Under the pieces are notes generated by a model, which was not told the origin of the DNA, did not search any database, and saw only the letters and a program-made list of their open reading frames with translations. From positions 1,860,001 through 1,924,000 of the forward strand of contig JAQJZZ010000010.1 in NCBI GenBank assembly GCA_030077755.1: DNA of 64,000 nucleotides, read 5' to 3'. This document shows positions 12,509 to 24,078 of the stretch, in pieces; within the stretch, counting starts at the first letter, position 1; each line of letters starts with the position of its first letter. Both the position numbers and the translations under genes were made by a program. Origin of the DNA: Filosporella fistucella. Taxonomy: Eukaryota; Ascomycota; Leotiomycetes; Helotiales.

Positions 12509-13519
12509 CTACTCATAGAATACCAAGCATCTAACTTCAATGCTCTGCCTCCCTGGAGCATCCTCCGGAGTTTGCGGGTCAATGAAAGCAGTATGCGGTG
12601 TTCGTACCGCCAATCCTTTCTTCCCTAATGCCTCTCCCTCGCCAGCACTATCAAAGCACTTCAGCAACATAACCTCCTCAGGCTTCATATCCTTAACATA
12701 ATAGAACTTGTGTTCATCCTTTGGCGCAACAGCAAATGTCTCTCCCTTCGCCTCATATCCATCCTTCGAACCCAGTGTCTTCTGGTCAGGTAGTTTCTCC
12801 TTGCCTCTATCGTCGTCATCTGTATCCTCCCGTTTGGGGTATAACAAATCGACCGCAATAAAGTCTTCTGGTGTTGTGCTCCTCCAATCTATAACTGCGA
12901 GCGGGAAATCAGTAGCCGGGTTCTCGATCGGTCGCCACACGTTGATAATAGCATATCGTCCCTTCAACAATTCTTCTACTTCATCTTTGGGCAGATGCCT
13001 CCTCACTCGCGCCGCAGCTGCTGCGGGGGTTTGATCAACATGTACTTGTTGTACCGGCTGCCTGGGAGAATTCTTGTCCCGTCTTCGGATTGTGTGGTCG
13101 AAAATCACGACTTTCTTTACCTTCCCCTCTAAGCGCTCTCGCAACATAGCCTCGACTTCGGCGTAGTAGCCATTCCGAATTGCTTCCTCGTCTCTAAAGG
13201 ACTTTTCTTTCGCCGGAGACGTGTAGACTGCGAAACCACTGTTTTCGGTCGAGTAATCTGTTTCAGAGCCGCGGATGGAGGTTACGGGTCTTTGGTAGTC
13301 TTTCAATTGGAACGACGTGTCCATCACATCGACTTTGCCCCATGGCTTGCCACTGAAGGTGGTGGTGTCGATATACTGTGGTTTGTTAGATTTGTTCTCT
13401 AGTCCGAAATAATTTAGAGTTTGGCATTTCTATTGTTCTTATCCTATACGCCGAGGGGGTAGTAGGACTTGAATCTCCAAGCCTAACAGAATGCTTACCT
13501 TGAAAGTTGCGGTCGTCAT
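12509..13519 (-). CDS. AsaB/CmcJ-like oxidoreductase (hydroxylase/desaturase family)
   Basis: Exon 1 (13519-13499) encodes only MTTATFK; a 123-bp intron follows, then exon 2 (13375-12509), giving 295 aa. It matches the fungal family that includes AsaB of aspergillic acid synthesis, GA4 desaturase-like proteins and the cephamycin CmcJ subunit. These are probably Fe(II)/2-oxoglutarate-type enzymes acting on small molecules, although several members are uncharacterised. Visible family blocks are KKVVIFDHTIRRR, the alanine-rich AAAAARVRRHLP helix, INVWRPIENPATDFPLAVID and the C-terminal HTAFIDP-(11 residues)-IEVRCLVFYE. The gene stands alone, with no biosynthetic core enzyme near, so the substrate cannot be inferred. 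The start is chosen because a family-like YIDTTTFSGKPWG segment lies upstream of the first Met of exon 2. Confidence 0.8.
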
Positions 13520-14101
13520 ATTGATTCTATGTTGCGGTCCCAGAAGGTGTTTGGAAACGCGGGGTATGGTAGCAATGGCACGAAACATTATCCGCCCTCC
13601 AGTTTGAAGCACGCGACTTTATATTACATTTTAATTGTCGAGAGCTAAAAACGCCACCTAAAGTGATCCTTGAATAGCCGTTACAAATCCGAAGTGCTTA
13701 GAAATGGATCCCACGCGGAGCTGTCATGAATGATCACGCAATGTGTTATTGCCGGCAGATGTCGGACTTGAGCCCACACGGTCATCTGTGGTGCAACACC
13801 TTAAAACGATTTTCTTTTTGGTATACTTGACCTTGCCAGCCCTCATTTTCGCACCTCTCTCTATGTAAGCATTAAGCTGCTTAGATATTATGGCCTTCGA
13901 AGAATGAGCAAGTCGTAGATAAAATTAGGCTTTTAGTTTTCAAATGTTAAACTTAACCCCGCCTACGTCATGATGTTGAGATCTATTGTACCCCACCATC
14001 AACAAAGCATGGGGAAGTCTCATCTCGTTACATATAATTAGATCAATTGTCATCACTGATTGATAATCGAATCCAATTGATATCGATATTACAGAATAAA
14101 C

Positions 14102-14613
14102 ATGTCTGAAGCTAAAAATACCAAATTGATGGACACAGAGCCCGGTGGCGAAAACACCCAGTAAGTCCCAAGAACTTCTCATAAGCCTCATCAGTTCTGG
14201 AAGTTGTGAGCAACTCAATGAGATATGTCTAACAATTAATTCAAGGTATGAATCCGTCCACGAATTCACAAAACCACATGCAAAATCTAGTGGCCAATTT
14301 TCTGGTTTGTTACCTTCAACCCCTGTCCCAGATTTTATATTCAGATTACTAACTATCTAAAGACCCAAGTACGAACGAGGCAAGCCAGCAAAAGCAACAA
14401 GAAAAAGACGCAAGAGGAGAGAAGACAGCAGAGAATATTAGGTATGGTGAGGCTATAAGTGAACATGGGTTTGGAGGAGAGACAGTAGGGAATAATGGAC
14501 AGGCTAAAGAGGGAGGGTATGGACGTGTGCAGGACGATCAAGAGGGAGATGTGGGCTTAAAGAATACGAGACGGGAACAGGGATATGGTGTTGGAAGTGG
14601 CGTTGGAGGGTAG
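14102..14613 (+). CDS. Small hydrophilic Gly/Gln/Glu-rich protein, unknown
   Basis: Three short exons (14102-14160, 14246-14304, 14363-14613) join in frame to 122 aa. The protein begins MSEAKNTKLMDTEPGGENTQ, contains YESVHEFTKPHAKSSGQF across the first junction, and ends in a glycine-rich tail (GYGVGSGVGG). It has no signal peptide, no membrane segment and no cysteine, and looks intrinsically disordered, resembling stress-related hydrophilic proteins in composition only. I do not recognise a family. The gene is divergent from the AsaB-like gene with a 580-bp shared upstream region. Two clean introns within a small frame support a real gene. Confidence 0.6.
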
Positions 14614-14777
14614 ATATTGAACGAGATCACCAATTCGAGTTGTAGTTAGACATTTCGGAGATAATAGGTGTAGATAAGAGGATGATTGACTGGATTGGGT
14701 ATTTAGCTTACATATTGAACAAGCAGGTAGCTATATTACAACCATTGGTACAGAAACCTTTTGCCATCCATTCCATC

Positions 14778-16288
14778 TCATCTCAATTCCACCCCCAATT
14801 TCTCCACCAACGCCTCTCTAATCGTATCATGTACCTCGTTGGTCTCCTTATTTGTCAATGTCCTCTCAAGACTTCTATAGTTGATTCTGTAGCACAAGCT
14901 CCTTCTCCCAGTTTTCGGATGTGTGAACTCATCTTCAAGCTTCACATCTTCCACAATATTTCCACCTATATCTCTGACAATTTCCATGACATCGTTCTCG
15001 TGGAAATCTCTTCCTTCACCACCACCTGCCGCACTGGAAGAGCTCTTCAACCAGAACGCTACGTCCTTGTAACAGGCTGGGTATTTTGAGAATGGCACAA
15101 AACGCTTCATGCCACTCAAGTCATCACTGAGGCCTTTGAATTGGGTAAGAAATCGCTCGTCCTGTGACCAGAAAAGACGGATATCAGGAATCTCAAAAAG
15201 CAGCATTGATATTCTTTCAAGACCAAGCCCGAAAGCCCAACCCAATTGGTCCGGGACACCAGCATTCTTGAGGATCTCCTGCTTCACGACTCCACACCCA
15301 AGAATCTCAAGCCAATCTCCTTGCCAGAATACTTCCAGTTCCCAGCTTGGCGAAGTGAAAGGAAAGTAGGCCTCAATCCATCGAACTCGCAATGGTTCAT
15401 CCTTAAAATCAGGATCACTTCTCAAAGCAGCTTCTTTAGCTCTCTTGAATATCTCCACAACGACAAGCTCTAAGCTGCGCTTCAGGTGCGCAGCAATAGC
15501 TTCTGCCTCTTCTTGAGTATGTCCTTCTTGTAATGGGTTCCTCTCCGGGTGAGTCGTTGGATTCGGGTCTTCGACTTTCATATCATGTTTCGGTAATGCG
15601 TCAATATCTTTCCAAACCGCTGCTGCGATATTTCCATTGGGCACCTTATTGCGGTCCCAAGTGCGGGCTCCTTCCATTTGGTGGAAAACAGGGTTATGAG
15701 ATCTATCGATTGCATCTCTGCGGTACACATCGGCGCTGATGAGATATCCTTCGCTTTCATTTGCTCGAAAGACATCTGCTTGGTGGGCACTGGTATGTGT
15801 TCTCAGGACCGTCCTTTCGTTGATGTAATATGTATCTGTTTTGCTTCTCCCAGGATGATCTTTGGGAAACCCTAGAGAATCAAAGTTCTGGTGTGTAGTA
15901 ACGACTGGGAAGAAAGTGTTGTGGTACTTGTATGTTGGACTTGAGAATCGAGATTCGATTATAGAGCGGGTGATGGAGATTGGGTGGTCCTTCTGGACGT
16001 GTAGGCGGCGGGATATACATGATGTGATAGCGGAAGGAACATTGTTCCAACTATCTATCTCATAAGAGCTTCCACCGAGCTCAATCGTTTTATTCTTTGA
16101 CGCTGTAGCTAATTTTGTTAGTATTCACCTCTAAATCGAACCACCTCGTCTGCAAACACACCTGATGAATTTACTCGACATTGCGAACACCTTCCCAATC
16201 GCCCTAACCCGTTCTTTCCCAGTCCAATAAACAAAGCAAGAGCTTCACCTCCCACCACAACTCGTTGCCGTCTTGCAATTGGTCGCAT
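14778..16288 (-). CDS. MSF1: Mitochondrial phenylalanyl-tRNA synthetase
   Basis: Exons 16288-16162 and 16108-14778 give 485 aa, close to yeast Msf1. It charges mitochondrial tRNA(Phe) as a monomer. Exon 1 encodes a basic presequence (MRPIARRQRVVVGGEALALF) suited to matrix import. The class II catalytic core follows: HTSAHQADVFRANES, YRRDAIDRSHNPVFHQMEG (motif 2), WLEILGCGVV, and GWAFGLGLERISMLLF (motif 3). The C-terminal FDX-ACB anticodon-binding domain begins near VPFSKYPACYKDVAFW and runs to the end. Its acceptor-proximal stretch is rich in Ser/Gly (SSSSAAGGGEG), a plausible flexible loop. Upstream sequence is shared with the divergent carrier gene at 16842. Confidence 0.93.
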
Positions 16289-16841
16289 AATGGCATTAAG
16301 GAGCTGTTTTCCTTTCCGGGACTATCAAGCTCAAGACAAGCAATGGACCAGCCGGAAAATAGCCTCGAGGCTGAATGTTTTTCCAGCTCCGATGCCGAAA
16401 TGTCCGATGACGCAAAAGCCAGAGATCACGATTCAGGCTTTTGACATCAAAGCCAGTATCTGACCATCAAAACAGCTAAAACCTAGTCAATATGAAAGAA
16501 GGCTTTCTCAATTACCTCCTGAAGTTCCATGAGCAACAGTCTCAAGTGGTGAAAATGCAGATTCGTGTATAAAGGCTCTATGCTCTAAAAGCTACCCCGG
16601 AGCCTCACCCCGAGTCCCGACTTCGCATCCCGACCAGCCAATTATTTTATTTTTGTTTCCTTCGGACTTACTCTGGCTAATAATCCAATTCAGCGCATTC
16701 ACTTTGAATCAGCACCCACTTTTGGCCAGCCGGATTCAAGTTCGAGTATTTCGTTCTGCTGTGGTTCTTATATGATCTGCCCGGAACAAAATTCGGAATT
16801 GTACATCGCGGAATGCTGACATTGGTGAAAAGAGATCAATC

Positions 16842-17833
16842 ATGCCTGACAGACAGAAGAAGACCATGAAGGGACAGAATGTCCGGTATCCGTTCTGGTT
16901 TGGTGGCAGCGCAAGCTGTTTTGCGGCCTGTGTAACTCATCCATTGGATTTAGGTACGTTGGCATTGTCACTCTGTGTTCCTATCTATCCCAATTGCCTT
17001 CTATTTGTTGTATTGTATGTCGCACAGCTACTAACCATTCTGCAGTGAAAGTGCGGCTCCAGACGCGTACTCCTTCCGCACCGAGCACCATGATCGGAAC
17101 CTTCGTACATGTACTGAAAGCCGATTCCCTACCTGGACTCTACCGCGGACTCTCTGCCTCCCTCCTGCGCCAAATCACTTACAGTACGACGCGTTTCGGA
17201 ATCTATGAAGAGCTCAAAAGCGCCCAGAAATCACCTGCAAGCTTCCCGACTCTTATAGCAATGGCATCCACTTCTGGTTTCTTAGGCGGAGTAGCAGGCA
17301 ATCCAGCAGATGTACTGAATGTGCGCATGCAACACGATGCAGCTTTACCTCTGGAGCAGAGAAGAAATTACAAAAATGCAATTGAAGGAATAATCCGAAT
17401 GACAAGAGAAGAAGGTTGGAAATCGCTATTCAGAGGTGTTTGGCCGAATAGCATGCGTGCAGTTTTAATGACGGCTTCTCAATTAGCTTCGTATGATGGT
17501 TTCAAGCGCTTGTTGATTGAACATACTCCTCTGGAAGATAACCTCACGACCCATTTCAGCGCTAGTTTTATGGCTGGATTTGTGGCTACAACAGTATGTT
17601 CGCCAGTCGATGTTATCAAAACACGTGTAATGAGCAGCCATGAGAGCAAAGGATTGGCAACCTTAATGAGGGATGTGTACAAACTCGAGGGTGTGGGCTG
17701 GATGTTCAGGGGTTGGGTACCAAGTTTTATACGTCTGGGACCACATACTATCGCTACCTTCCTATTCCTGGAACAGCACAAAAAGATCTACAGGAAATTG
17801 AAGGGGATGGATGAACTGGACAGAGCCATTTGA
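16842..17833 (+). CDS. DIC1: Mitochondrial dicarboxylate carrier (SLC25 family)
   Basis: Exons 16842-16953 and 17046-17833, separated by a 92-bp intron, give 299 aa, the standard carrier length. Three tandem repeats each carry the mitochondrial carrier signature: PLDLVKVRLQ, PADVLNVRMQ and PVDVIKTRVM. The N-terminal PFWFGGSASCFAACVTHPLD matches fungal dicarboxylate carriers, which exchange malate or succinate for phosphate across the inner membrane. Six transmembrane helices are expected from the fold. The intron sits inside the first signature, between PLDL and VKVRLQ. Substrate specificity is by similarity only; oxaloacetate or related carriers are less likely. The gene is divergent from MSF1. 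Confidence 0.85.
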
Positions 17834-18153
17834 GGTTGTAATGAAGGCAGGAAACGTACATTTCGGCGTTTAGGTCTGGACATATGGGGGCGTTTCGACA
17901 AAACATAGACAGATAGATGCATACACTGGCGTTGTCTTTTCTGTATCATAGGGTATCATGTAATTCATTCTCTGGTCTAATTTTCGGCCGAATCATTGAC
18001 GCCAGATATTTCCTGATCAGGGCTTTTCCTCCAACGCCGAGGCCTGATATGCAGTTGGTGGTACATTTTGTAGTCCCTGGCTACCATGCCTAGGTCCTTG
18101 ATTTTATTTCCAAATGCTGCCTTTCCGGGTAGCTCCTTCATCTATGTTCTCAC

Positions 18154-19271
18154 TCACCATCCATTCGTGCCATTCTGACCATATGGAGTTGCTCCGTAGG
18201 GTGTAGCCTGACCTTGTCCTCCCCATTGACCACCAGCTCCATTACCATAAGCCGTGGAATAGCCCTGGTCTGGCTGCCAAGCTCCAGCTCCACTCATATC
18301 CGGACTGCGAGGTCCATCGTCGTAGCCACCGTTCATGCCATTTGAAGTGTCTCCCTCGGTCATGTCTTGAATAACCAAAGCTAACTTCTGTTGTAAAACT
18401 TTGATTCCTTGTTGGATGATAGCATCTGGATCAAGATTTCCGGCACTCTCTACCTCGAAATAAAACCTTTCTGGGACGGCATCATAATCAAACGGTTCGC
18501 CCTCCTGAGGTGGCTCCTCCCAATCAGCATATTTACTCTTTGGCCTAGATTATGTCAGTGCTGCTCCCGCCTTCGCCATCGTAAACATACCATTCCTTCG
18601 CCGCATCCTGCTCATACCACAGTTCAGTGTGCTTAAGCTTATTCCATGGATCGTACTCAAATCCAACTGCTGAGGTTGGTGCCCATTTTGCATGTTCCTT
18701 TGCGATACCTTTCTTCGCGATACAAGTCATCCGCAGCTCTTGCCCCTTGATCAACTTGCAGATGACAGTTCCTAATCCATCAGGATCTGTGATGACAGGA
18801 TTGCCCACCCATTGATTCGCACGCATCGGATCAACTACCAAGTCGCGCGCATAAACCTTCATGATTTCATCACCGGTACATCGAGCGTGGAGAGTAAGTT
18901 TGACGCTGCAGAGTTCACAGTATTGCTCGCATTCGCAGTCCCGGGAGTATGCCACATCGTCGCAGTTCTTCGAAACCAGAGGAATGAGGCCGAGTCGGTG
19001 GCACAGGAACTCGTCAGCGAGCACTGATGTATTTGCTTCTATCTCTACCAAATCGATTGCCATGGTCGGAACCTCAGCCATGATGACTCGGCGAATGGAA
19101 TTTGCGAAGGCAAGGTCTACATTTTGGAGCTCGAAATCGACATGATTGGCACCAGCCTGTTGCGCGTGAGTCCATCGAGTCTCTCAACATACTTAATGTT
19201 ATTACCTCAGTGATCTTGACAGAAGGCCCCACAGTCTCCGTGTCAAGTTCCATATGGTTCTCGTAATCCAT
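18154..19271 (-). CDS. RPB3: RNA polymerase II subunit RPB3
   Basis: Exons 19271-19206, 19156-18591 and 18544-18154 give 340 aa. RPB3 is the alpha-like subunit that pairs with RPB11 and nucleates Pol II assembly. The alpha-motif block [20 protein letters not shown] is followed by [20 protein letters not shown] and [14 protein letters not shown] zinc-binding cluster lies at [11 protein letters not shown]. The C-terminal helix region includes [17 protein letters not shown], and a Gly/Gln/Pro/Tyr-rich tail (about 60 residues, ending YGQNGTNGW) extends beyond the conserved fold, as in other filamentous fungi. Junctions TE/AGANH and KEW/PKSK keep frame. It is convergent with the dicarboxylate carrier gene. 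Confidence 0.95.
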
Positions 19272-20737
19272 CTTGACGATTTAAGTTTGTTGACTGCACA
19301 TACAGGATGAAGGAGCCAAGGATGAACAGTTGATACGCGGACGAGGCTTCAGAGGAAGAAGGGATGTGGGCAGTCTGCAAGGCTGACGTGTTTGAGAAAG
19401 GCTCCGCCTCTGCTTGTTGACAACTGCGGTGGAGCGATGTGCAGGAAATTAAGGTACGAGTTCATCGAGGCTGAATGAATTCATGGCGATTTACCAAGGC
19501 GGCCGCATTGGATTGCTTAGCGTCTGTCACGTGGACAGGCGGTGCAGAGGTGATTTGGATTCATGAAAATTTACCCTGAGTGAAAGCGAGTTCGACATCT
19601 GAAAATGACATAAACGTCCTTGCGGGTGAATCCATTGTGGCAGAGCTTGTTCTCGTTGCTAGAGAAACTTCGAGACAATAGGCTGTGTTCACTAATATCA
19701 AGGTGTCTCGACTCTTGACGGATGTGCAAACGGAGCGGAAAGGGGCCGCAAGGAAGGCGACGAAGGGTAGTCACCTTGGCATCTGCTCGAGGTCATGACA
19801 AGAACAGAGAAGATGACAGAAGCCATAGGATTTCTAAAACCTCAAACAAAGATCTTCGTGTAGCAAAGCTGTTTTGCACTTCTGCGAGAATCAGAAGATC
19901 TTCACCAACTCCTCTTAGGCGGCAAGTCATGTTTTGAAACAATACAAGCATAAATCAGATATGAACAGGCATTTTATAAGTACTTGCGAGGATCTCCCCA
20001 ACAACTGGAAGTGAGTGCAACATTTAAATGATCACAGTCGAAAATCTAGCCTACGTCCCGTACAAGCTGGAATGATCAATAAAACATCTCATTATCCGCA
20101 TTATTCATTTCTGATGAGGAGTCTGAGACTCTCCGCCTCTCTCAACATCTGTAAGACCCGCCAGCCAGCGCATTGTAAAGCAAAGTAGAGTTGCGGAGGC
20201 CTCCGCATCATCACTGCCAAGCCCCTTTGAGAGCCAGATATCCAAGTCCCGAACATCGCGAAGGCGATCGGGACAATTTCATTGAGGGCAGTGTTACGGG
20301 ATCCACGTGAGAGAAGGAGTAATTGCTGCTGAAAGACCAGTTTGCGTGCCTCCACAGACGTCTGCCGGGGCTTAGTGTTGGCTCGATCAAGTTCCAGAAT
20401 CCCGTCAAAAGTAAAGGAGGGCCAGGGAATTACGCTTGCGGAGAGCTTGCGTGTGACCTACGGTGTGTTTGAGTGGCTGAGGTGGAAATTTTGCTGGCGC
20501 GCATAGCCTCACGGAGAAGGCGATTTTTGTGCCAAGCCGTGTTGCTACGGCTCGTCGGTATCGACTTCATCTGATCAGAGAGATGGTGAGAATACATAAA
20601 ACAATACGACCGCCTTGAAAGGTTTCTAAGCAGCAATCCTCTCACTTTCACATTAAACATAAAACAGTACAACACACTTCTCGATATCACATCTCGAAGA
20701 TCATTCACTGTCAAACCGACAGCACTACTAAATCAAC
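19272..20737. other. Long upstream region of RPB3 and calcipressin genes
   Basis: About 1.5 kb between divergent genes. Open frames such as 19722-19937 and 20430-20714 look like chance. The last 100 bases before 20738 form a CA-rich leader (5' UTR-like) for the calcipressin gene. No other structure stood out. Confidence 0.5.
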
Positions 20738-21508
20738 ATGTCCCTCTTGTCAGATTCCCCCACCTCGCCACCAGCAACCCGACCAACATCAAGAGCATCA
20801 CGACCAAAAATGTCTATCGACTTGTCTGCTATTCCACCACTCTCCCTTCCTACTCCCCCCTCAAACACACTCATCATCACCAACCTCCAAGATGCCGAAG
20901 TCTTCCGCGCAGACAACCTCCAAACAATCAAGGATCTCATCAACACATCTGCGCCCATCTACTCATGGGCGCCATTCAAATCCTTCCGTCGCATCATAGT
21001 ATCTTTCTTCGATGAAGACTCCGCTATCCGCATCCGCCAGATTTTAGACGGTGAAGCCATCATGGGCCAACCAGTCAAAGTATATTTCGGTCAACAAACA
21101 AACATTGCGCCCAGAGACGAGCATCTACCCCTCCCGGACGCAGGAAAGCTCTTCTTCATCTCTCCTCCACCATCACCACCCCACGGCTGGGAAATGAAGA
21201 TGGAAGACGCACCAAACAAGCAAGTTCACGCAGAGGATTTGGCAGAGGCGTTGGCAAAGCTACATCACCGACCAAGAACAGATTTACCAGCCAGTCCTCT
21301 GAGCGACAACGAAGAGATAGGCCGCAAGCGAAGTGGAAGCTCGACTACAATCTACAATCCTAGTGAGCATGGTGGAAGTCCCGGTCTGCCAGCTATCTCA
21401 GTGGAGGATCTCACAGGCGAATGTGATATCAGTCCTATTGAGCAGGAGAAGCCTATTCTGGCGCATACATCGAGACCACCTGTCGAGTTGATGGAAATTG
21501 ATTCATGA
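20738..21508 (+). CDS. RCN1: Calcipressin (calcineurin regulator)
   Basis: Intronless, 256 aa. Calcipressins (RCN1/RCAN) bind and modulate the Ca2+-calmodulin phosphatase calcineurin and so tune stress signalling. An N-terminal RRM-like fold is visible (TLIITNLQDAEVFRADNLQ to QPVKVYFGQQ). The family signature KLFFISPPPSPPHGW contains the SP-repeat phosphorylation site that is primed for GSK3-type kinases. The C-terminus has RPPVELMEID, matching the conserved fungal calcineurin-docking tail. The acidic Ser-rich linker between them (residues about 175-225) is likely disordered. Start is the only upstream ATG in frame after a CA-rich leader. Identification is strong. Confidence 0.93.
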   Translation: MSLLSDSPTSPPATRPTSRASRPKMSIDLSAIPPLSLPTPPSNTLIITNLQDAEVFRADNLQTIKDLINTSAPIYSWAPFKSFRRIIVSFFDEDSAIRIRQILDGEAIMGQPVKVYFGQQTNIAPRDEHLPLPDAGKLFFISPPPSPPHGWEMKMEDAPNKQVHAEDLAEALAKLHHRPRTDLPASPLSDNEEIGRKRSGSSTTIYNPSEHGGSPGLPAISVEDLTGECDISPIEQEKPILAHTSRPPVELMEIDS

Positions 21509-21994
21509 GAATGAGGATGGGAAGCTGTATATTGGAGTTTAAATTTCTTTGGTCTGGAAGGCGTTCATAGAGCTCTGCCGGAGCATTGAGCAACATGAGC
21601 ATACTGGGCGTTGGGTTCGCAGCATTATATTGGGGAAGCATCGGTCACAGAGAGTGTATGAATACTTGAGCTATGGGCAATAGAAGCCCGAGCGGCTGTA
21701 ATACTATTCGAATTACAAAAAATTTAAAAATATCATCCGCTTTGACTTTTCTAGTGACAGTGACATTTTCATGTGCAAGAACTTTCAAGACTATCGCCTT
21801 GAGGGTGCTCTGACCTGATGCAAAAGATTACAATGCTTCAAAGACTTTGTAAAGATTGTAGTTCAAATGGCACATGCTATTTGAACTGCTCACATTTATA
21901 TGCTCGCTATTCTGTACTCCACACGAGATACTGTCAATCACTAACAAAAATGCAGCCCCTAGGTACCACACACTTCCTCCATCTCCTCCTCTCC

Positions 21995-23535
21995 CTAACC
22001 AAACACCCACATCCGAATACCACTTACTATCCCAACCGTTAACTTCCAACCTACATATACGCTGCCACTCGCAACGACACCCGCTATAACAAGTGCCTTC
22101 AAATTCCTTCTCTCAACACCGGATTCCTGTACCCCAGAAACATATTCGCCCATAGCAGTTGCACTGTCGAAATTAGGTATGTATTTGAATTCAAAATTGG
22201 ATTCTGCTCCAAGGCCATGAGTCTTGTTCTCTACGATCAGGTGGTAGAGCAGTTTTCTTAAACCCTGTTCTTACGTCAGTTGGCTCGCTTGAGGAAAGAT
22301 GGATGGGTATTGCTCCGTACAGTGACTTTCTTCCTATCTAAGTAGGGAACTGAGCGATATGTATAACACATTACCATAAAGAATATGCACTGCCCTGCAA
22401 CGAGAGCCTTGTAGTAAAAGTCCGGTCGACCCAATTCGAGGGCATCAGCCAGTTCATCACCGTTTAGCCATCTGGCGCTGGCGTTCAGAAAATCCCGCGA
22501 GAGATATGCTGGTGGTTGACCTTGTAAAGACAGGATAATATTATTTGCTAAAACTGCGGACGTAGGACTTGGATTTATCTCTGAGATCAAGAGAGATTCC
22601 ATTACTGATTTGGCCCGTGAAGGACTGCTGAAATAGTCTGACGGTGTGCCAATGTAATGGGCAACTAAGCGCCATAAAGCGAGATAGTCCAGGATCTCCT
22701 GCTGTCGTAGGCAGATACCTTGTCTTGGAAATCCCAGCCAGATGAGAGTAGCTGAAAATGTACTGATAGTCCCAACAGAATCTAGATCATTGATAGGGAC
22801 CCCGAACTCTTCAACAGAGTAATAGGACGGTTTCTCCCTTGCCAACTTCATAATCCGTCTTCGAACTGCTGCATGAAGGAGCCGGACACGAATTGAGGAA
22901 GCATGGCCTGCTCCGCCTGGTTTGATGGAGTCAAGAGAGCCAGTAACTTGAAGAATATGTTGGGTAGTCTCGTACATCCGGGCTTTGGCAACTTTGGTGG
23001 AGAAGCCTCCTGTTCGGGCTAATACTTCTGTTACTCGAGCTGCTCCCATGCCACCAAGCAGTGATTGATATGCAAGCTGTTTTCTTTTCGTTAATAATGG
23101 TTTTCAGAAACGGGACGGGATGGGATGTCTTACAGCTGTCAGAGCCACACCTCCGTATCTGTAAAATACATCCTGACCTCTAGCTATCTGCTCCCAGTCA
23201 ACCCACTCTGGAATAGTATTGACTTCTTTCCACAGCTCTCCTAACTTTTCATCTTCGCCAGCATGATCTCTCAACAGTGCATACAAGTCTCTTTTTGGTA
23301 GCACCTCCTCTTTTTCTGAAGCTGGTGCTCTACTCCGGCTACGAGGTAGTTCGCCATTACTCGGTGGCGAGATTGCATCTAATCGATTGAGACATTCCTC
23401 ACCCAGATTATCGTAAGAAAACTTCATGGGATGCATCTCCTCTGGGGTCATATGCTGAGGAGTCCATTGAAATGTATAACCCCAGGCAGTACGAGTGTTT
23501 TCATCATGCCGTCTGAATGGATTTGGCCACGACAT
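21995..23535 (-). CDS. ER-bound MpaB-like oxygenase (DUF2236, Lcp superfamily)
   Basis: Three exons (23535-23134, 23076-22321, 22264-21995) give 475 aa. The family (DUF2236/rubber oxygenase-like, including MpaB of mycophenolic acid synthesis) holds haem-type oxygenases that cleave C=C bonds. The core includes WEQIARGQDVFYRYGGVAL, LLGGMGAARVTEVLARTGGF, the basic block SSIRVRLLHAAVRRRIMKL, GVPINDLDSVGTISTFSATL and LWRLVAHYIGTP. The third exon, beginning GLRKLLYHLIVENKTHGLG, has no start codon and is easily missed. It supplies a C-terminal membrane anchor (ALVIAGVVASGSVYVGW onward), which fits an ER-bound enzyme. Reading straight past the 22321 junction would give a false basic tail. An upstream in-frame Met at 23613 is possible but less protein-like. 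No biosynthetic cluster surrounds it. Confidence 0.8.
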
Positions 23536-24078
23536 GTGAAGAGACAAGTGCCAGCTATGCACGAGGTGTTGGAATAGGTGAGATATGTTAAGGAGAATGT
23601 ACGGCCACGACAAGGAAAGGAAGATTCACCTAAGCGCAAATGTAATGATAATAGAATAATAATCCCCCGCCATCACATGGCCAAGGTTGAAACATCCTTG
23701 CTTGACTTTCCAACTAGGAAATCTGCAATGAGCTAGATGGTGGCAAAGACGCAACTTGGACTGGAGAAGGACGCTAGCAATGAAGAAATTCTATATTGGA
23801 ACGGAGTTGGTGGACCAGGACAGGAATCTCATTTTCGTTGGTGAGGTTATTTGTACCGAGTAGAGAAAAATCATCTGCCTTACTCCATATGTACAAGTCT
23901 TGTTGACGTTCACAGGTTATCCGAGGCTCCCAAAAGATGGGACCAGGAGTAGGAGTCACGATAAGACCTCGATAAGACTCTTGGCACTCTGTTCCATAAT
24001 TTCTCCCGTCCTCGCGTGCCAGCGCGAACTGGAACTTTTTTGTCTCCTTTCTTGTAAACCATCTCACTCAACTCCACA
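23536..24078. other. Divergent promoter region (MpaB-like / RRG9)
   Basis: About 540 bp between divergent genes. The open frame 24067-23774 on the minus strand has no supporting features. Nothing else seen. Confidence 0.5.

Noticed and set aside
12509..23535. Secondary-metabolite cluster (AsaB-like and MpaB-like enzymes in the same window)
   Set aside because: They are separated by housekeeping genes (MSF1, DIC carrier, RPB3, calcipressin), and no synthase, P450, transporter or pathway regulator lies nearby.
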